Below are positions 45,361 through 57,769 of a stretch of DNA of 64,000 nt, piece after piece. Positions within the stretch are counted from its first letter, which is position 1, and each line of letters opens with the position of its first letter. Origin of the DNA: Nephrocerus scutellatus. Lineage: Eukaryota; Arthropoda; Insecta; Diptera; Pipunculidae. The stretch is from assembly GCA_947095585.1 (NCBI GenBank), contig OX352762.1, forward strand, positions 13,309,969-13,373,968, read 5' to 3'. The position numbers were made by a program, and so were the translations under genes. Under the pieces are notes generated by a model, which was not told the DNA's origin, made no database searches, and saw nothing but the letters and a program-made list of their open reading frames with translations.

Positions 45361-46839
45361 TTAAAAGAATTCATCCATTTCATCGTCTTGGTTTTTTCGT
45401 GTATACCTAGCAAACTTGCAGAATGCATGAACAGAATTTGTACCATTCTACCAACTGGAATAAACTAAAAAATCTTCTAGTGTTTGTTATTTTTATTTAT
45501 CGCTGTACTTTAACTGAGCACTAGAGAGAAGGACTCTTTACGGAATCCCTCTAGCAGCTATTTGAATCTACTTAAATGATTCAGAAGAAAAAAAATTACT
45601 TCGTCCTATAATTTATGGAAACAGATACGATTATGAAGGCCTTCACGACCGGTAATTATTTTTGTATTGGCAAAATTCTGCTCTGCTCTGCAAAAAAAAA
45701 ATAGAACGAAGCTGTTTATAAAAGTTGGCTACAGGAAAATTAAGAGAAATTCTGCAAAAAACTTTCACCTCTCTTCTTACCTACGTCCACCACCACCCAA
45801 CTAACCGGAAATACCAAAATCACAGCCCTAAAAACAACAAAAAAAAAAAAAAGCTTGCGAAGTAAAACTTTTCCTTTATACTCTAAGTATTAAAATTATT
45901 ATTGAATACGAACAGAAATTGGTAGGTAGGTAGCTTGGTGGGTGGATACGTAGATTGTTCTTGCTGCTGCTGCTGTAACTTTTTTCGGACTTGCAGCTTT
46001 CCTCCAGATTGATTCATCGAACATCGAAGTGCCTACGAAGAACTTTCTTTTTTGTGTTTGATTTGGGTGATTTTTTTTTTGTTGACACAGCCGAAAACTT
46101 CTGCCCCAAATGGGCCTAATAATCTCTTCATCATCGTCTTTTTCTGCCATTATCATCCTCATTATCTGCAGCAACAGTTCAACGATGACGATGATGGCCA
46201 AAAGTTGATTATGATGGCAAAATTTCATATTGAAATCCTAATGGTCGCTTAAGGCTGCTACACAGCAACCATAACCAGCGGAAAACTTTTAGTCCTTTAA
46301 CTAAAAGTTTTCTATTTATTTTGTTAAATTGTTACCTTGGGCGAAGATTCCAAAGTTGCTTGCATTTTGGGTGGAGTTTTGTCTCAACTCCAGTAAGTAA
46401 TTAAGTTGGAATATAAAATTGTTTACATAGTTTGTCCCATTTACAGAAAATTATTGATCGAGATTGATTTACGATTGGATGAGCACTTTTGAATTCTCTT
46501 GGGATGCATTTGATTGTCTGTTCAAAGTGGAATGAAGATGTAGATTTTATGTTGCGTTTTGTGTTTGTTGCGTTTGTGCAACACATCTCTAGGGCATTAT
46601 TTGAACTGGTTAAGGATGACGGTTCTTGCTAGTCATGAAATGGTGAAGTGTTCTATGATTTCAGATGGAAAACAAAAACAAAAGAGGAGATGGAGGGAAT
46701 GTTTCAATGCGTTACAAGAGAAACATACAATGCGAAGAGGAACTCTAATTGTCTTTTGTTATTGTCAATTCCACTGAAAGAACAGTTGACAACTACTAAT
46801 TCTGACGATCATTAATTGCTTTGGTTTTATATATAACTT
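45361..46839. other. No gene recognised
   Basis: Contains A runs (45690-45700, 45839-45852) and a CTG-rich run near 45961-45976. The open frame 45899-46228 (-) is not assignable. Confidence 0.5.
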
Positions 46840-46905
46840 AAATGCTGGTGTTCCCCAGGGCTCTGTTTTGTCCCCGCCACTCTTTCTCATTTTTAAATTC
46901 TCTAT
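46840..46905 (+). mobile_element. LINE-C RT scrap (PQGSVLSP block)
   Basis: AATGCTGGTGTTCCCCAGGG then CTCTGTTTTGTCCCCG: NAGVPQGSVLSPPLFLIF, the RT block before the catalytic box. Same segment as 49243-49300. Nothing on either side continues the element. Confidence 0.75.
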
Positions 46906-47303
46906 ATAAACGTTTTACCAATGCAAAGAGCAGTGTGTGGTGTCCGTTAATCACGTCCCCAACAACACAGCTAAAAAACTTGGTGAAACATAACTATCGT
47001 ATGTTTTGCACGCGGCAGTTTGATGATCTAATAATTTAGCAAGGGAATAACGGATTGTGAGTGTTATTTTCTTCTGGTGATTTGACTCATTTTGTCGTGG
47101 AAGTATAATACTGGCGACAATTTGTGTCAATAATCCATTGTGAGACATCCACTTCTCAGTTCGGGTGAAAGAAGCGGTATGTTGTGTTTTGTGTATTTGT
47201 TTTTGGTAGTTATGTTTGATTTCAGTGGGCTGAGAACGAACTGTGTTTACACATGTACATGTTCACAGGCCAGCAATTCTGGCACTCAGGTATTTGATAT
47301 TTC
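46906..47303. other. No gene recognised
   Basis: Nothing supported. Confidence 0.45.
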
Positions 47304-47535
47304 CGATAATAATGAAAATATTCGGCGCGACAGACCATTGCGGTCCAAGGCCTAGTTTCTCGCGACCATTTGTGTTGCGCATCTACATTTTTGGACACAA
47401 ATGGAACGGACCTACAATTTAAGGCCGGATCCGAACGGCGAATTGAGAAGCTTTCAGTGACAAGTTATTACTTTCGGAATGTTTGTCACCCATTCGTAGT
47501 AGCTGTGCGCATTTCCACTGAGCCACGGCGCCCAC
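47304..47535 (-). mobile_element. tRNA-derived SINE, copy 3, box B deleted
   Basis: Same family as 6526-6831; body and distal part are well kept (ATTCGGCGCGACAGACCATTG, TGCGGTCCAAGGCC, CGGATCCGAACGGC). About 70 bp is missing between CACCCATTCG and TAGTAGCTGTG, and this removes box B. Box A TGGCTCAGTGG (complement of about 47516-47526) is retained. An ATAATAATGAAAATA stretch at 47304-47320 represents the tail. Confidence 0.82.
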
Positions 47536-47699
47536 GACACCTCGGAATTAATTCTGCCTGGCTATAACTTGGTGTCAATATATTTCCCTCGACGCGGACT
47601 CGAAATTTATGTTCGGAGTGATGTTGCGTTTCAGCTTTTGCTTTTGCCTCAATGCAGCCAATGTGCCAATCCGGAATTTAATTTCATATGACTGGTTTT

Positions 47700-50195
47700 T
47701 ATTACAGAAGCCCCAACTTAGACAGTGTTTTAACTCAATACGAGTTTAATGCACTGTCCGATTCAATTTAAAGAGTTGTCACAAAATACGAGCTTCGAAA
47801 AACTGAAATCGTTATTGCGGGCGATTTCAATCTACACCACTCTCCCTGGCTTCGCCACCAATGCTAATGGCCAAATAACACCCGAAGGTAGGTGTGTTGA
47901 GTTATTCGCTGAGTTTAATCACCTTGCTCAGATTGTAAATGAGCCAACAAAAATACCTGATATTGCATATTATTCCGCAATCATGTTCCTTACATCTCGT
48001 CCTGATAAATACTCCGTCAATGTATTATCGCCTCTAGGCCCGTCAGATCATTGTGTTGTATCAACTAATTTCTCTTTAATACACCACGCAGTTAGAGAAA
48101 AAACTCCCAAAAACAGTTTGTAAATACAAGAAAGCCAATTGGGATGGCCTTAACAACTTCTTTGGGAGCTTTTTTGCTATTATTTCGCGAGAGTAATGTT
48201 GGCAAACATCATTCTTATTGTATGAAAGACTTTATCAGTTCCAGGAATAAGTGTGTCAAACCCAAGGATGATAGATGGTATGACTCGTGCTGTAAAGAGG
48301 CTTCTAATACTAGAGAGGTATGCTTTCGGTTTTACAAACTAATCCCTAATGAGGAAAACCGAATAAATTTTAAACGAGCCAGATATGATTGCAATACAAT
48401 ATGAATTGAGGCAGAAAATACTACAATGTCCCAAAGCTGGTAAAAATGTTTGGTCCTTCGTGAAAAGAATTAAAAATACAGCCCCGTCGTCGATTCCAAC
48501 GCTGACTTATAATGAGTTTCCAGATGTCAGCTCTATGGACAAGGGCAATCTGTTTGCTGAGCATTTTGCAGCTAGCTCCACGCTTCCAGAATGTGCATTG
48601 CTGCCTCCTTCAGTTCAAAGTATTGAACACTCTACGAGACAGATATTCATTCGTACTCGTGCAGTTGCTAGAGTTTTAAACGATCTTAGACTCACAAATC
48701 CAGTGGGCCAGATGGTATTTCCCTAATAGTTCTGAAGAGGTGTTCTTCCAAGCTGGCATTACCATTGCGTAAGCTTTTCCATCTATCCTATCTGGACTCT
48801 TCCCGAGAAGTTGGAAAACAGCCTCTGTCCAGCCCATACCCAAAAAAGGCGAGCCATCGTCTCCTTCTTCGTACCAGTCCATAGCACTCACATCCATTCT
48901 TTCGAAGGTCATGAAAACGCTGTTAAATTTTCAGCTCAAGAAATATCTTGAAACCAACGAAATCCTTAGTGGCTGGCAGTATGGGTTTCGTGGGCAACGT
49001 TCTACTGGTGGTCTGATGTATATCTCACCGAACAGTGGCACCGGTCTTTACATTAATTTGGTGAAAGAAAAGCTGTTACACTCGATATTTCCAAGGCATT
49101 TGATGGAGATTGGCATCAAGCTCTTTTGTCCAAAATGCGTGCTTATGGAGTCGATAAAAAACTGATTTATTGCATTAGAAGCTATCTTTTGGACCGCTCA
49201 ATTCAAGTTGTATTGAACGGTTTCAAGACTAAAGCACATCACGTAAACGCTAGCGTTCCCCAGGGATCTGTTTTGTCACCGACACTCTTTCTCATTTTTA
49301 TTAATGATCTCTTATCTGTGACTTCTAATCCAATTCACTCTTTCGCTGATAACAGCACTATCAACTTCTCATAAAAGTTTGAAGAACGTCCCTCCACTTC
49401 CAATGTGGAACTCAAGAACTACATATGTTAGGCACATGACCTAGAGAACATAATAAAATCGGTGAAAAAGTCGAGTAGAATTTAACTCTTCCAGAACCCA
49501 ATGCTGTCAGCTGTCATATAAGCGAATACTAATATGGCACTTGGATCGAGGAAGCTAAAAATCTCGCAATTCTCGTTATTTGCGTTTATTCCAAGCTTCG
49601 TTGGAATGGCCACAAATATACCGTCGCCAAAAAAGCTGCGAAATTTTTAGTTTTTCTAGCCCGGTGCAAGAAATATTTCTCTCCTTCTGATCTGGCTATT
49701 ATCTACAGTGATTTTATTCGCCCTAAACTACAGTACAGTTGTCATATCTGGTCTGGTACACCTAAAACCACCTTGTGTCAGCTAGATAGAATACAAAATC
49801 GTGCGATAAAACTTATCGGTGACGAGAACAATGGGAAATCAATAGATTCGCTTAAACACCGGAGGAACGATTCCTGCTTGTCACTGGTTTATGAGTTCTT
49901 CCACCAGCGGTGCTCAAAAGAAATAGCCAGCTACATGCCATCTCTCCTTGAATTCAACCGCACTACTCGTGGCGCTCTAAATGCTCATCAATTTACCTTC
50001 AAGCACATCTATGAACGTACAGTTAAGTTCTGGGATTTGTTCTTTAGCCGTACAATACGTATGTGGAATGCTCTACCAAACTCTGCCTTTCCACATCACT
50101 ATGATCCACAGGCATTCAAAACACAAAAAGCTCATAGACATTCATTACACCAACGATGTGCCAAGTATATAGCCAAGCATTAAAAGGGTGCGAGC
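47700..50195 (+). mobile_element. LINE-C, longest copy: endonuclease, RT and C-terminus
   Basis: In order: endonuclease (NHLAQIVNEPTKIPD, LTSRPDKYSVNVLSPLGPSDHCVV at 47920-48065, the SDH catalytic histidine kept); a linker (48144-48404); an open stretch 48385-48726 (KAGKNVWSFVKRIKN, ARVLNDLRL); a decayed thumb-fingers part (VQPIPKKGEPSSPS region near 48820-48860); LDISKAFDGDWHQALLSK (49090-49130); VPQGSVLSPTLFLIFINDL (49250-49310); and a catalytic box reading FADN instead of FADD. The C-terminus 49773-50183 has QLDRIQNRAIKLIGDEN and FSRTIRMWNALP. Jockey/CR1-like by motif; no RNase H. Stops, so inactive. Confidence 0.85.
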
Positions 50196-52940
50196 GCAAA
50201 TTAAAAAACAAAGGCTTAGGCTGTGTCCCAGTTTTCTATTAGTTTTTAAGGATTTTTTTTCTTTATTCCCTTATGTAGGGGTGGAATGTTACTTTAAAAA
50301 CTTTTTGATCGTTTCCCATAACAAATAACTAAATACATATAAAGCCCTAACAGGCTATAACATCTTAATAAATAATAAATGTTTCTGTCACACACATACA
50401 TATATACATTCAATGCTCCATAATAAATTTACGCTCTGCCGCACTGGAAAATCCCAGACGCCAAGAAGTAGTTAGGGCAATGTATTGTGTAGCGATGCTT
50501 GATGTTCGCGGTATATATTGAAGGATATAAAGCACTTTATATTTTTAAGGACCTTCTATATCATCTCTTGTAGACCTGTCACATTCATCCAATTGTATTC
50601 ATTTATTCATTCATCTTTTCAGTGTCAGTCTCGATGGAAAGCAAAGATACTGTCATATCGGTGTAGGGTTATTTGCGGGGGAAGTCTTCAGCATAATATA
50701 AGCAATATGTTCATCTCAAGGAAGTCAGGTGATAACGTGATGGAAATTTCTGAAGAATATGGAAAAGAATTCAAACGTTTTTCGATTTTTTCCAATCTGT
50801 TTCTTAAAGATTCGGTCGCACATCAGTTGTTCACGTCACCGTGTAAGTTGCTTTGATATGAAATTCTGTCAGAATGGAATGTAAGAATTGTTTTGAGAAC
50901 CCCCTATCTAGTCTACGATGGGGTAAAAAGCAAATTGCACGGATATGTCAAAAAGAAAAGAAATGTCAGTATTCATCAATCCTTATTGAGTGCATCACTT
51001 GATGACAAAGAAAGTAATTTTTTCTATATTAAGAATTTATCCCACCATGCAAACTTTTAAGCTTAATTTGTTTGAAAACATAAGTTGGCAAATTTTACTC
51101 CATGACATTTTGACATAAAATCTTGAATGAATTTTGCCTAAATTTGAAATGTGGTGCTATATTACTAGTTAAACTATATATCTTACTCGTCCAGGCACAA
51201 TCTAAGGTTGTGCGTGTCAAAAATAAGCGTGGAACACTCAGTTCTTCCCCCATATTCCTATAAAAACTTCTGTCAACTTTTTATAATTATCTCTATAAGG
51301 AGCGAGTATAAGTTTCAATATCATCTTCCCATGTCATAAATAATTTCACGTGTGCTCTGGAGTTTTAGATATCTAACCCGCAGCATATCTTGGTAATTTC
51401 ATGATAAGTATAAATTTCACAGAATGACAGTTTCAGAGGGGAAAAGTTTGACGCCCTAAATTAAGACGCACGATAATCTAGCACCTGTTCAGGTTTATAA
51501 TTAGGGATGCCATCAAGGAAGAGTTATTACAGGAAAGAGCAATCAATTATGGAACAAACAACTGAATAACACTGAGAGTGACAAACAATTTAAGGACTCA
51601 TTTGTTTCATAGCTACCTACTCATAATTCTAGTGGCGGCAAACAGCGGTGATGTCATATTCAATACAAAAATGCTTATAGGAGCAAAAGAGTCTGTGCAA
51701 TTTTCCTTAATGACAGGGAATTAATTAAAAAACATAGTAAAATTAGGAACTTCTTTATTAGTCGTCTGCGTTTAAGATGATAAAGTTAAGTGGCAGGATA
51801 TTCAGCTGCTGAGTAGGATTGGCTTCATTGTAGGATTGACTACACTCGGCTCATTTGGCAGGAGCTCATTATAAATTTCAGCGGCACACCTTAATTCAAA
51901 TAACCAAGATTATACACCAAAGGATCACCGAAAAGCTTGACATGGATCATTAGGAGTAAATAACGGATAATTATATCTATTTTGCCACACACAATGCACA
52001 AGACTTTGGCTCCTCGAATAAGAATGTAAATAACGTTTTGTGAAGGTAAGATAAAGTTTGTTTGAGCTTGACGGGGATCAATTATTATAATTCAGGCACT
52101 TCATGATGAAGTTATTTTCCTCGTTTTGTGCTGTATAAGCAGATTAATTAATTAACGGTAGGAACAGCCGGTTTATTCTGTTTTTTTTTTTAAGTCGTCG
52201 TGTCGCTCTGGTTGTACAAAATTATGCTTTGGTGAGTGCTTATCGTTGCGGTGACAAATAGCAGTGACTAATGTTTTGTACTCAGCAGTCTTGGCTACAG
52301 AAATTGTAAGAGTGGTAATGTTTTGCTCTTTTAATTTTTTTTTAAAAATAAAATATAATAAATAATAATAAAGATACTTACGTGTTATACAAGTACTTAT
52401 ATAAGTGTATCGGTACTCATTATATTCGGTTTTTTTTTATTTAAAAATATATATTTATTTTTAATTATTTAAAAAATTATAATCTATTTTTTTTTAAGAA
52501 AACGAGGATAAAAAAGATCTTTAACTCAAAATATTTTTTTAATTTTTCTTAAAAATTCTTAAATCCTCTTGCAACAACTAGTTAACAAAAAACAAATTAA
52601 AACCTCTCCATAATAATTATTTCGTTGGCAACATCACAAGCCTGCAGCACAATCGGCATCAAAGGTCTTCCGATAGTAGAACTTCATGATACCAATTGTA
52701 CGGAACTTATACATATAATGTAATGTTAGTAATATAAAAAACGAGACTTACGAGCTTTATTATATTATATTCATTACTACCCGCTCACATAAACCACCAC
52801 CCCTCCCCACCCTCCACTGATCGACTACCACCCTTCGTTAAAGTGCATGAGTCGGCTCGCTGCTAAGGCCTTGAGTTTGCGTCACTGCTGGGGGTTTTGC
52901 CGGGGAAGGGGAAACGCGCAGATTCGATAAAACGATTCTA
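50196..52940. other. No gene recognised
   Basis: Very AT-rich from about 52320 to 52620. The open frame 50518-50856 has no family motif. Otherwise unique-looking. Confidence 0.5.
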
Positions 52941-53114
52941 GGCCAATTCCACTAGACACAATTCCACTAGACACAATTCCACTTGGCACAATTCAACTTG
53001 CACAATTTAATATTTAATAATTGTTCCCCGGGAAATTGTGCCAAGTGGAATTGTGCAAGTGGAATTGTGTCCAGTGGAATTATGTCTAGTGGAATTGTGC
53101 TACTGCAATCGGCC
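52941..53114. repeat. Foldback palindrome of ACAATTCCACTTGG words
   Basis: Left arm 52941-53008 consists of 15-17 bp steps (ACACAATTCCACTAG, GGCACAATTCAACTTG). The right arm 53030-53114 is the complementary series (CCAAGTGGAATTGTG, CTAGTGGAATTGTGC). GGCC lies at both outer ends (52941, 53111). A short AT-rich loop is centred near 53020. A hairpin could form over most of the length. No coding capacity. Confidence 0.85.
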
Positions 53115-53624
53115 GGTTAACGAGACAACCGGCACTCTCGATCCTTTCTATGCAGTATAGTTTATGACTCAGACGTGCTAGCGCGTTCTACCAAAGAGTC
53201 CGCGAATGTTTTTGAGTAGAGTTTATTTAGATCCATCGATTAAATATATATTTATATTTATATGTAAAAATATAAAGTAAGCCTATAAAAAAAGTATTAA
53301 AATACAATGGAAGTCAGCCCCACCCCTTCAACACCGAACTAAAAATATAAATGTCGCCCATCGTTGGAAAGAGGAGACTATCTGCCACGTACCACAGTTA
53401 CCCCAAAGTCCAGTGTCGGGCAAAGCTGCCACGGCAAGCACAGTGAACTACGCCAACTCTGCGGGCATCTAAATTGCTTTTATACCTGTACCATTGAACA
53501 CATCGAGTGAAGATAGAACCCAGACATCTGTCGAAGACGTCTCCGAACTTAGCGATAGAATAAATTCGGACTCAATTACGTGCCCACAGAACCGACAACA
53601 CTGCGCAATACCACTATAGATTGT
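53115..53624. other. No gene recognised
   Basis: Contains a 21-bp word at 53185-53205 also found in LINE-B at 54496-54516 (see findings), and a TA-rich run near 53240-53280. Confidence 0.5.
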
Positions 53625-55030
53625 AGGTTCAGATTAAAGAACATAAGCCTAATAATCATTCACGCACCTACAGAAGATTCTCTACATAATGAAAAAGAAG
53701 AATTTTTTCAGTCGAACGGAAACACAACGCTTGCCCTCAGTATTATGTAAAAATTGTTCTGGGGGATATGATCGCCAAAATAGGTAGGGCACATTGGCAC
53801 CCATAGTTTACACGAGAACACTAATGAACATGAAGTCATTGAGATGACACCAAGCAATAATTTGGTCATTGCGAGTACAAGGTTTGGGCGTAAAGATATC
53901 CACAAAGCCACCTGGATATCTTCTGATGGAGCCACTCGCAACCAGACAGACCACGTGCTGATAGACGGCCACCACAAACCGAACCTGATGACGTTACGAA
54001 CGTACCAAGATGTCAACTTCGTCTCGGACAACTATCTTGTTGGCTCAAGCACCATGAGCGCGAATTGCATCATCATGAAAGACTGCAACCGCGAATGAGG
54101 TTCGAGTCAACATGGCAGCCCTTCACAACGAAGAAAGCAGAAACAACTACGGTCAAGCGATAGCACTCGCCATAAATGCAGGTAGTGTCCTGGGGCTGAG
54201 ATGTCGGGCATCGAAGAGAAATGAACACACCTTAGGATATTAATACTGCTGACTCCATTTTGGGCAATAGTCGTAGAGATCGCAATGACTGTTACGATGA
54301 CGAATGAAAGCTAGTGACTGAACGTAAGAATATGGCGTACCGACTACCGAGCACTGCAGCAATTTCATAGAACGCGGGCATGCGAAGATCATAAGATCAT
54401 AAGCTCAGAAGATAAGAAAAAACAGTTCACCGGCGAAAGAAATCAGTCTGCGAAAAAAATCTCGTCCGTGAGCTAGAACAGTACAGCGAGCGGGAGTTCT
54501 ACCAAAGAGTCCGCGATATGACGCAATATACACCGCGTTGTACAAAGTCACGTCTGCGACTAGAAGATCCAACATTGGTTCCTCAATTAAAATAATAGAG
54601 CACGAATTTGAAGTAGTGCAATCCTTTGACTATCTCGGGTCAACTGTAGCAGACGATAACAGCATGGAACCAGAAATACGCGCACGGTTGCTCAAAGCCA
54701 ACAAGACTGCTCAAATCCAGGCATTTAACCATAACATTCAAGCTGCTGGTCTTTAACACAATAGTCATATCAGTACTTACATATAGATCCGAGACTTTGG
54801 TGCTTAGCAAAAAGTATTCTGACCTCTTAGCCGCGATCGAGGGAAAAGTCTTACGGATAATTGTTGGTCCCGTATGTGAGGAAGAACGATTCAGTAAACT
54901 CTATGATGATGAGATATACGAGCGTTATCGCTGTGTCGACTCCGTAAAGATAATTAAGCACGATAGGCTCCAGTGGGCAGGACATCTAGCTCGCATTAAG
55001 ACTGCACAAGCCAATTTAATTTATAATCAG
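53625..55030 (+). mobile_element. LINE-B, internally deleted plus-strand copy (endonuclease joined to RT C-terminus)
   Basis: Plus strand: NISLIIIHAPTED (53640-53680), ILGDMIAK (53755-53780), the SLRLHENTNE-like block, IASTRFGRKDIHKATWISSDGA (53868-53935), VLIDGHHKPNLMTLRTYQ (53955-54010) and an SDNYLVG endonuclease block in which the catalytic H is N. Then the connector up to QYTPRC at 54535, and at about 54540 an abrupt join to SATRRSNIGSSI and FEVVQSFDYLGSTVADD (54550-54660), followed by the C-terminal domain. The RT fingers and palm, including YADD, are absent. Confidence 0.85.
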
Positions 55031-56879
55031 TAGCTTAGTGAGTAGAAGGCCTTAGAGTCAACTCTCTTATATGTTTATATCCGGTCATTAATTAACATAG
55101 CTGCAAATTAGTTTTCACTACAGCAAGAAAAACTCATTGAGTTGCATTATAGGTTCTACGACCTTCTTTAGTTCCTCAGGAAGAGCTTGTAAAACTCAGT
55201 ATTAAAAAGTCTCATGAACTTTCGTTCTTCACATAACAGCTAGCGAATACAAAGAATTTCGAAGCAAAAAGCTTAGTCGCGCCAAGTCTCGGCATGTTAT
55301 ACCTAGTTAGGCTGCTAAATTTATTATTCTTGACTAACACTCACTGCAGTATAACTTTGAATGTATCTTACAACTAAACAATAATCGTTTACTTTCTAAA
55401 CTGGATTCTAATCAGGTATAGAACAAATTAAAGAAATTATTAACAAACGAAAAAAAAAATAACGTGACGTAATAATGATTTTTCTTACATATTTGTAGCA
55501 ATTGCTAAAAAGTGCACCATTTTTCGATTTTCCATAAAGATGTCCGGATTTCGAATACAGAACAATAAAAGAAATTATCAACATTATAATAAAACGGTTA
55601 GCCATCCACGCAAGTGCTTCTATTTGGATTTTGTAAGGATTATAGAAAATCTATAATATCATTCACCAGAAATTCTATGAGCCCGATTTTTGTTAAACCT
55701 TTTGATTTCATTACGAGATGATTTTCGCTCGTTATTACAAATTCCTCAGAGTAAAAAGATTAAGACTTATCAGAGAAGCCACAGCTCCAATCCCGTTCAG
55801 TGTGTCGGGCACGTAAGCAGCAGTAGCCAGCAGCTCCTCTAGTGCTTCCACCAGATTCCATGTTCGACTCTCATGGCTCATCATTGCGTGCATTTATTAT
55901 GCAGATGAAAAGGGAAAATCTTTTTTAAGTTTTAGATTCATATGGTATGTAGAAATAGTGGTTGCTATGGAAATAAGATAGCATCCGCCTTAATATCTGG
56001 TTAAGTTAATCCTTCCTTGTTCCAATTAGGGGGATTTAATCATTTTTCGGCGATGTGTTCCACAAAGGAAGAATGAGTAGCAATAAAATTTGGTAGCTAT
56101 GGTATGGTACTATGTACTATGCTACCGAATCAAAAGGCTTAAAGTCTATAACTGCTACGCAACGCTGTAGTATTTTCCCCCTATTTGTGTGCAGTTGCTT
56201 CTCCCCTCCTAATGCCCAATGTTCTTATCTTCTGGTGTAATTATGAGGATTTTAAGTGGAAAAGGGGAGCGCTTTCCAAATTCACTGAACCTGTTAAGAT
56301 ACAGGCGCACGTACAAACACAAATATTATTATCTATACCAATTTATACAATAATAATTCACTATCAGCGTAGTCGTATTAGTGTAAGGATGCTATTGACT
56401 ACGATGGCTAACGCATCTCACAAATAATGATTATTATGTTGCGGTGGAACATCAGTAATCATTAATTCATAATCTTCTCATATTACTGGAAGTTATCGCC
56501 TAACCACTACACAACACACACTGCAAAACATGATCCTTCGGTGTACTTCGGTAAGCTAATTATTGTTACTGCAAATACAATTTGCTACAGTTCCTTGTAC
56601 ATATTTATCTCAAGTATCTTTTCGACAATTTACCCGAGGTGTTTCCATTTTGATTGCTGGTTGCATTACCATGTTAAGGGTGCGTGTATATGAGTATCAA
56701 ATAACAAGAACCACAAGTTTGCAGTCAGAACAAATAAACATAGTTTTCTTAACTTAGACGAAGGATTTGTCTCTTGAGACAAAGAAACAAATAATAATTA
56801 TTCGTGAAAGTGATAAAAGAGTTTCTTTTTTGAATTCTTATACGCTCTAGGGGTTTAAAACCAAAACCGTATCAAGGAA
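55031..56879. other. No gene recognised
   Basis: AT-rich; open frames at 56185-56427 and 56563-56757 have no recognisable domain. Confidence 0.5.
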
Positions 56880-57450
56880 GGAAGGATTAAATATCAATGC
56901 TTATGCATTTTGAATGCCTGCTGCCTTCACCGGGTTGTACGGATGAAGAAATAAAATAATCTCTAAAATTTGCATTACTTCGGAATATGGATTTGATTGC
57001 AAACTGATGGACATTTAAAGCGCCACGAATATTACGGTTGAATTAATGGATATGCGGAATGCAGCTGGCTCTTTCTCTTGAGAACTGTTGATGAAAAAAT
57101 CAATGAATCCGTTATTGTTCTTGTAATATTATTGTCACCTATAAGTTTTATAGCACGATATGTATTCTCTCCAGCAGATGTCAAGCGGTCTTGTGGGCAC
57201 CTGACCAGACATAACAGTCAAGTTTGGGTTAAATGAATGCCTGACAAATAGTAGCCTGATCAGAGGGTGTGAAATATTTCATGCTGCGTTTTAGGAAACA
57301 TGGACACTTTACATTATTTTTGGAAACATTATGTACGTGGTCATCACAACAAAGCTTTTCGTTGACGCTTTCTGGTTGAATGTTTCGACGACAGAAGACA
57401 GAATCGAGATTTAGGAGCGTTCAATTCAACTCTATTGGGTTCTCGTCACT
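56880..57450 (-). mobile_element. LINE-C C-terminal region, decayed
   Basis: Minus strand blocks WSGAHKTALDLLERI-like (about 57180-57240), RAIKLI (57130-57160), a QSRDYFI-like stretch and short downstream traces. Parallel nucleotide matches exist with 43500-44010, e.g. GACGACAGAAGA near 57390 and 44004, and TTTTAGGAAAC near 57290 and 43840. No intact frame. Confidence 0.65.
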
Positions 57451-57769
57451 TTGTTATGCGCTAAGGGACAGAAGTCGCTGCACGGAATTATACAGTTGCT
57501 CCATTACGATTACCCAATGAATATCTGAAGCTTTCAACCAGTGGCTTAACAACTCTACGCAACCAACTAATGCTCTCCATAATTTACACTTTCATAGTAC
57601 TTACTGTACGCATTCCATTTCTACTTCATTTGAATGAAAGGAATCCAATACGATGGAAGATCTATGTTAATAAAAATCTTAAGAGCAATTCCCTTTTAAC
57701 GGACCTCATGGTATTTCAGGTATTATTGAAAAAATATTCACACAAGTTTTCGAGTGTTCTTGTTACTTG

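Noticed and set aside
45899..46228. 109-codon minus-strand frame
   Set aside because: No recognised domain; overlaps simple runs; plus-strand frame equally open.
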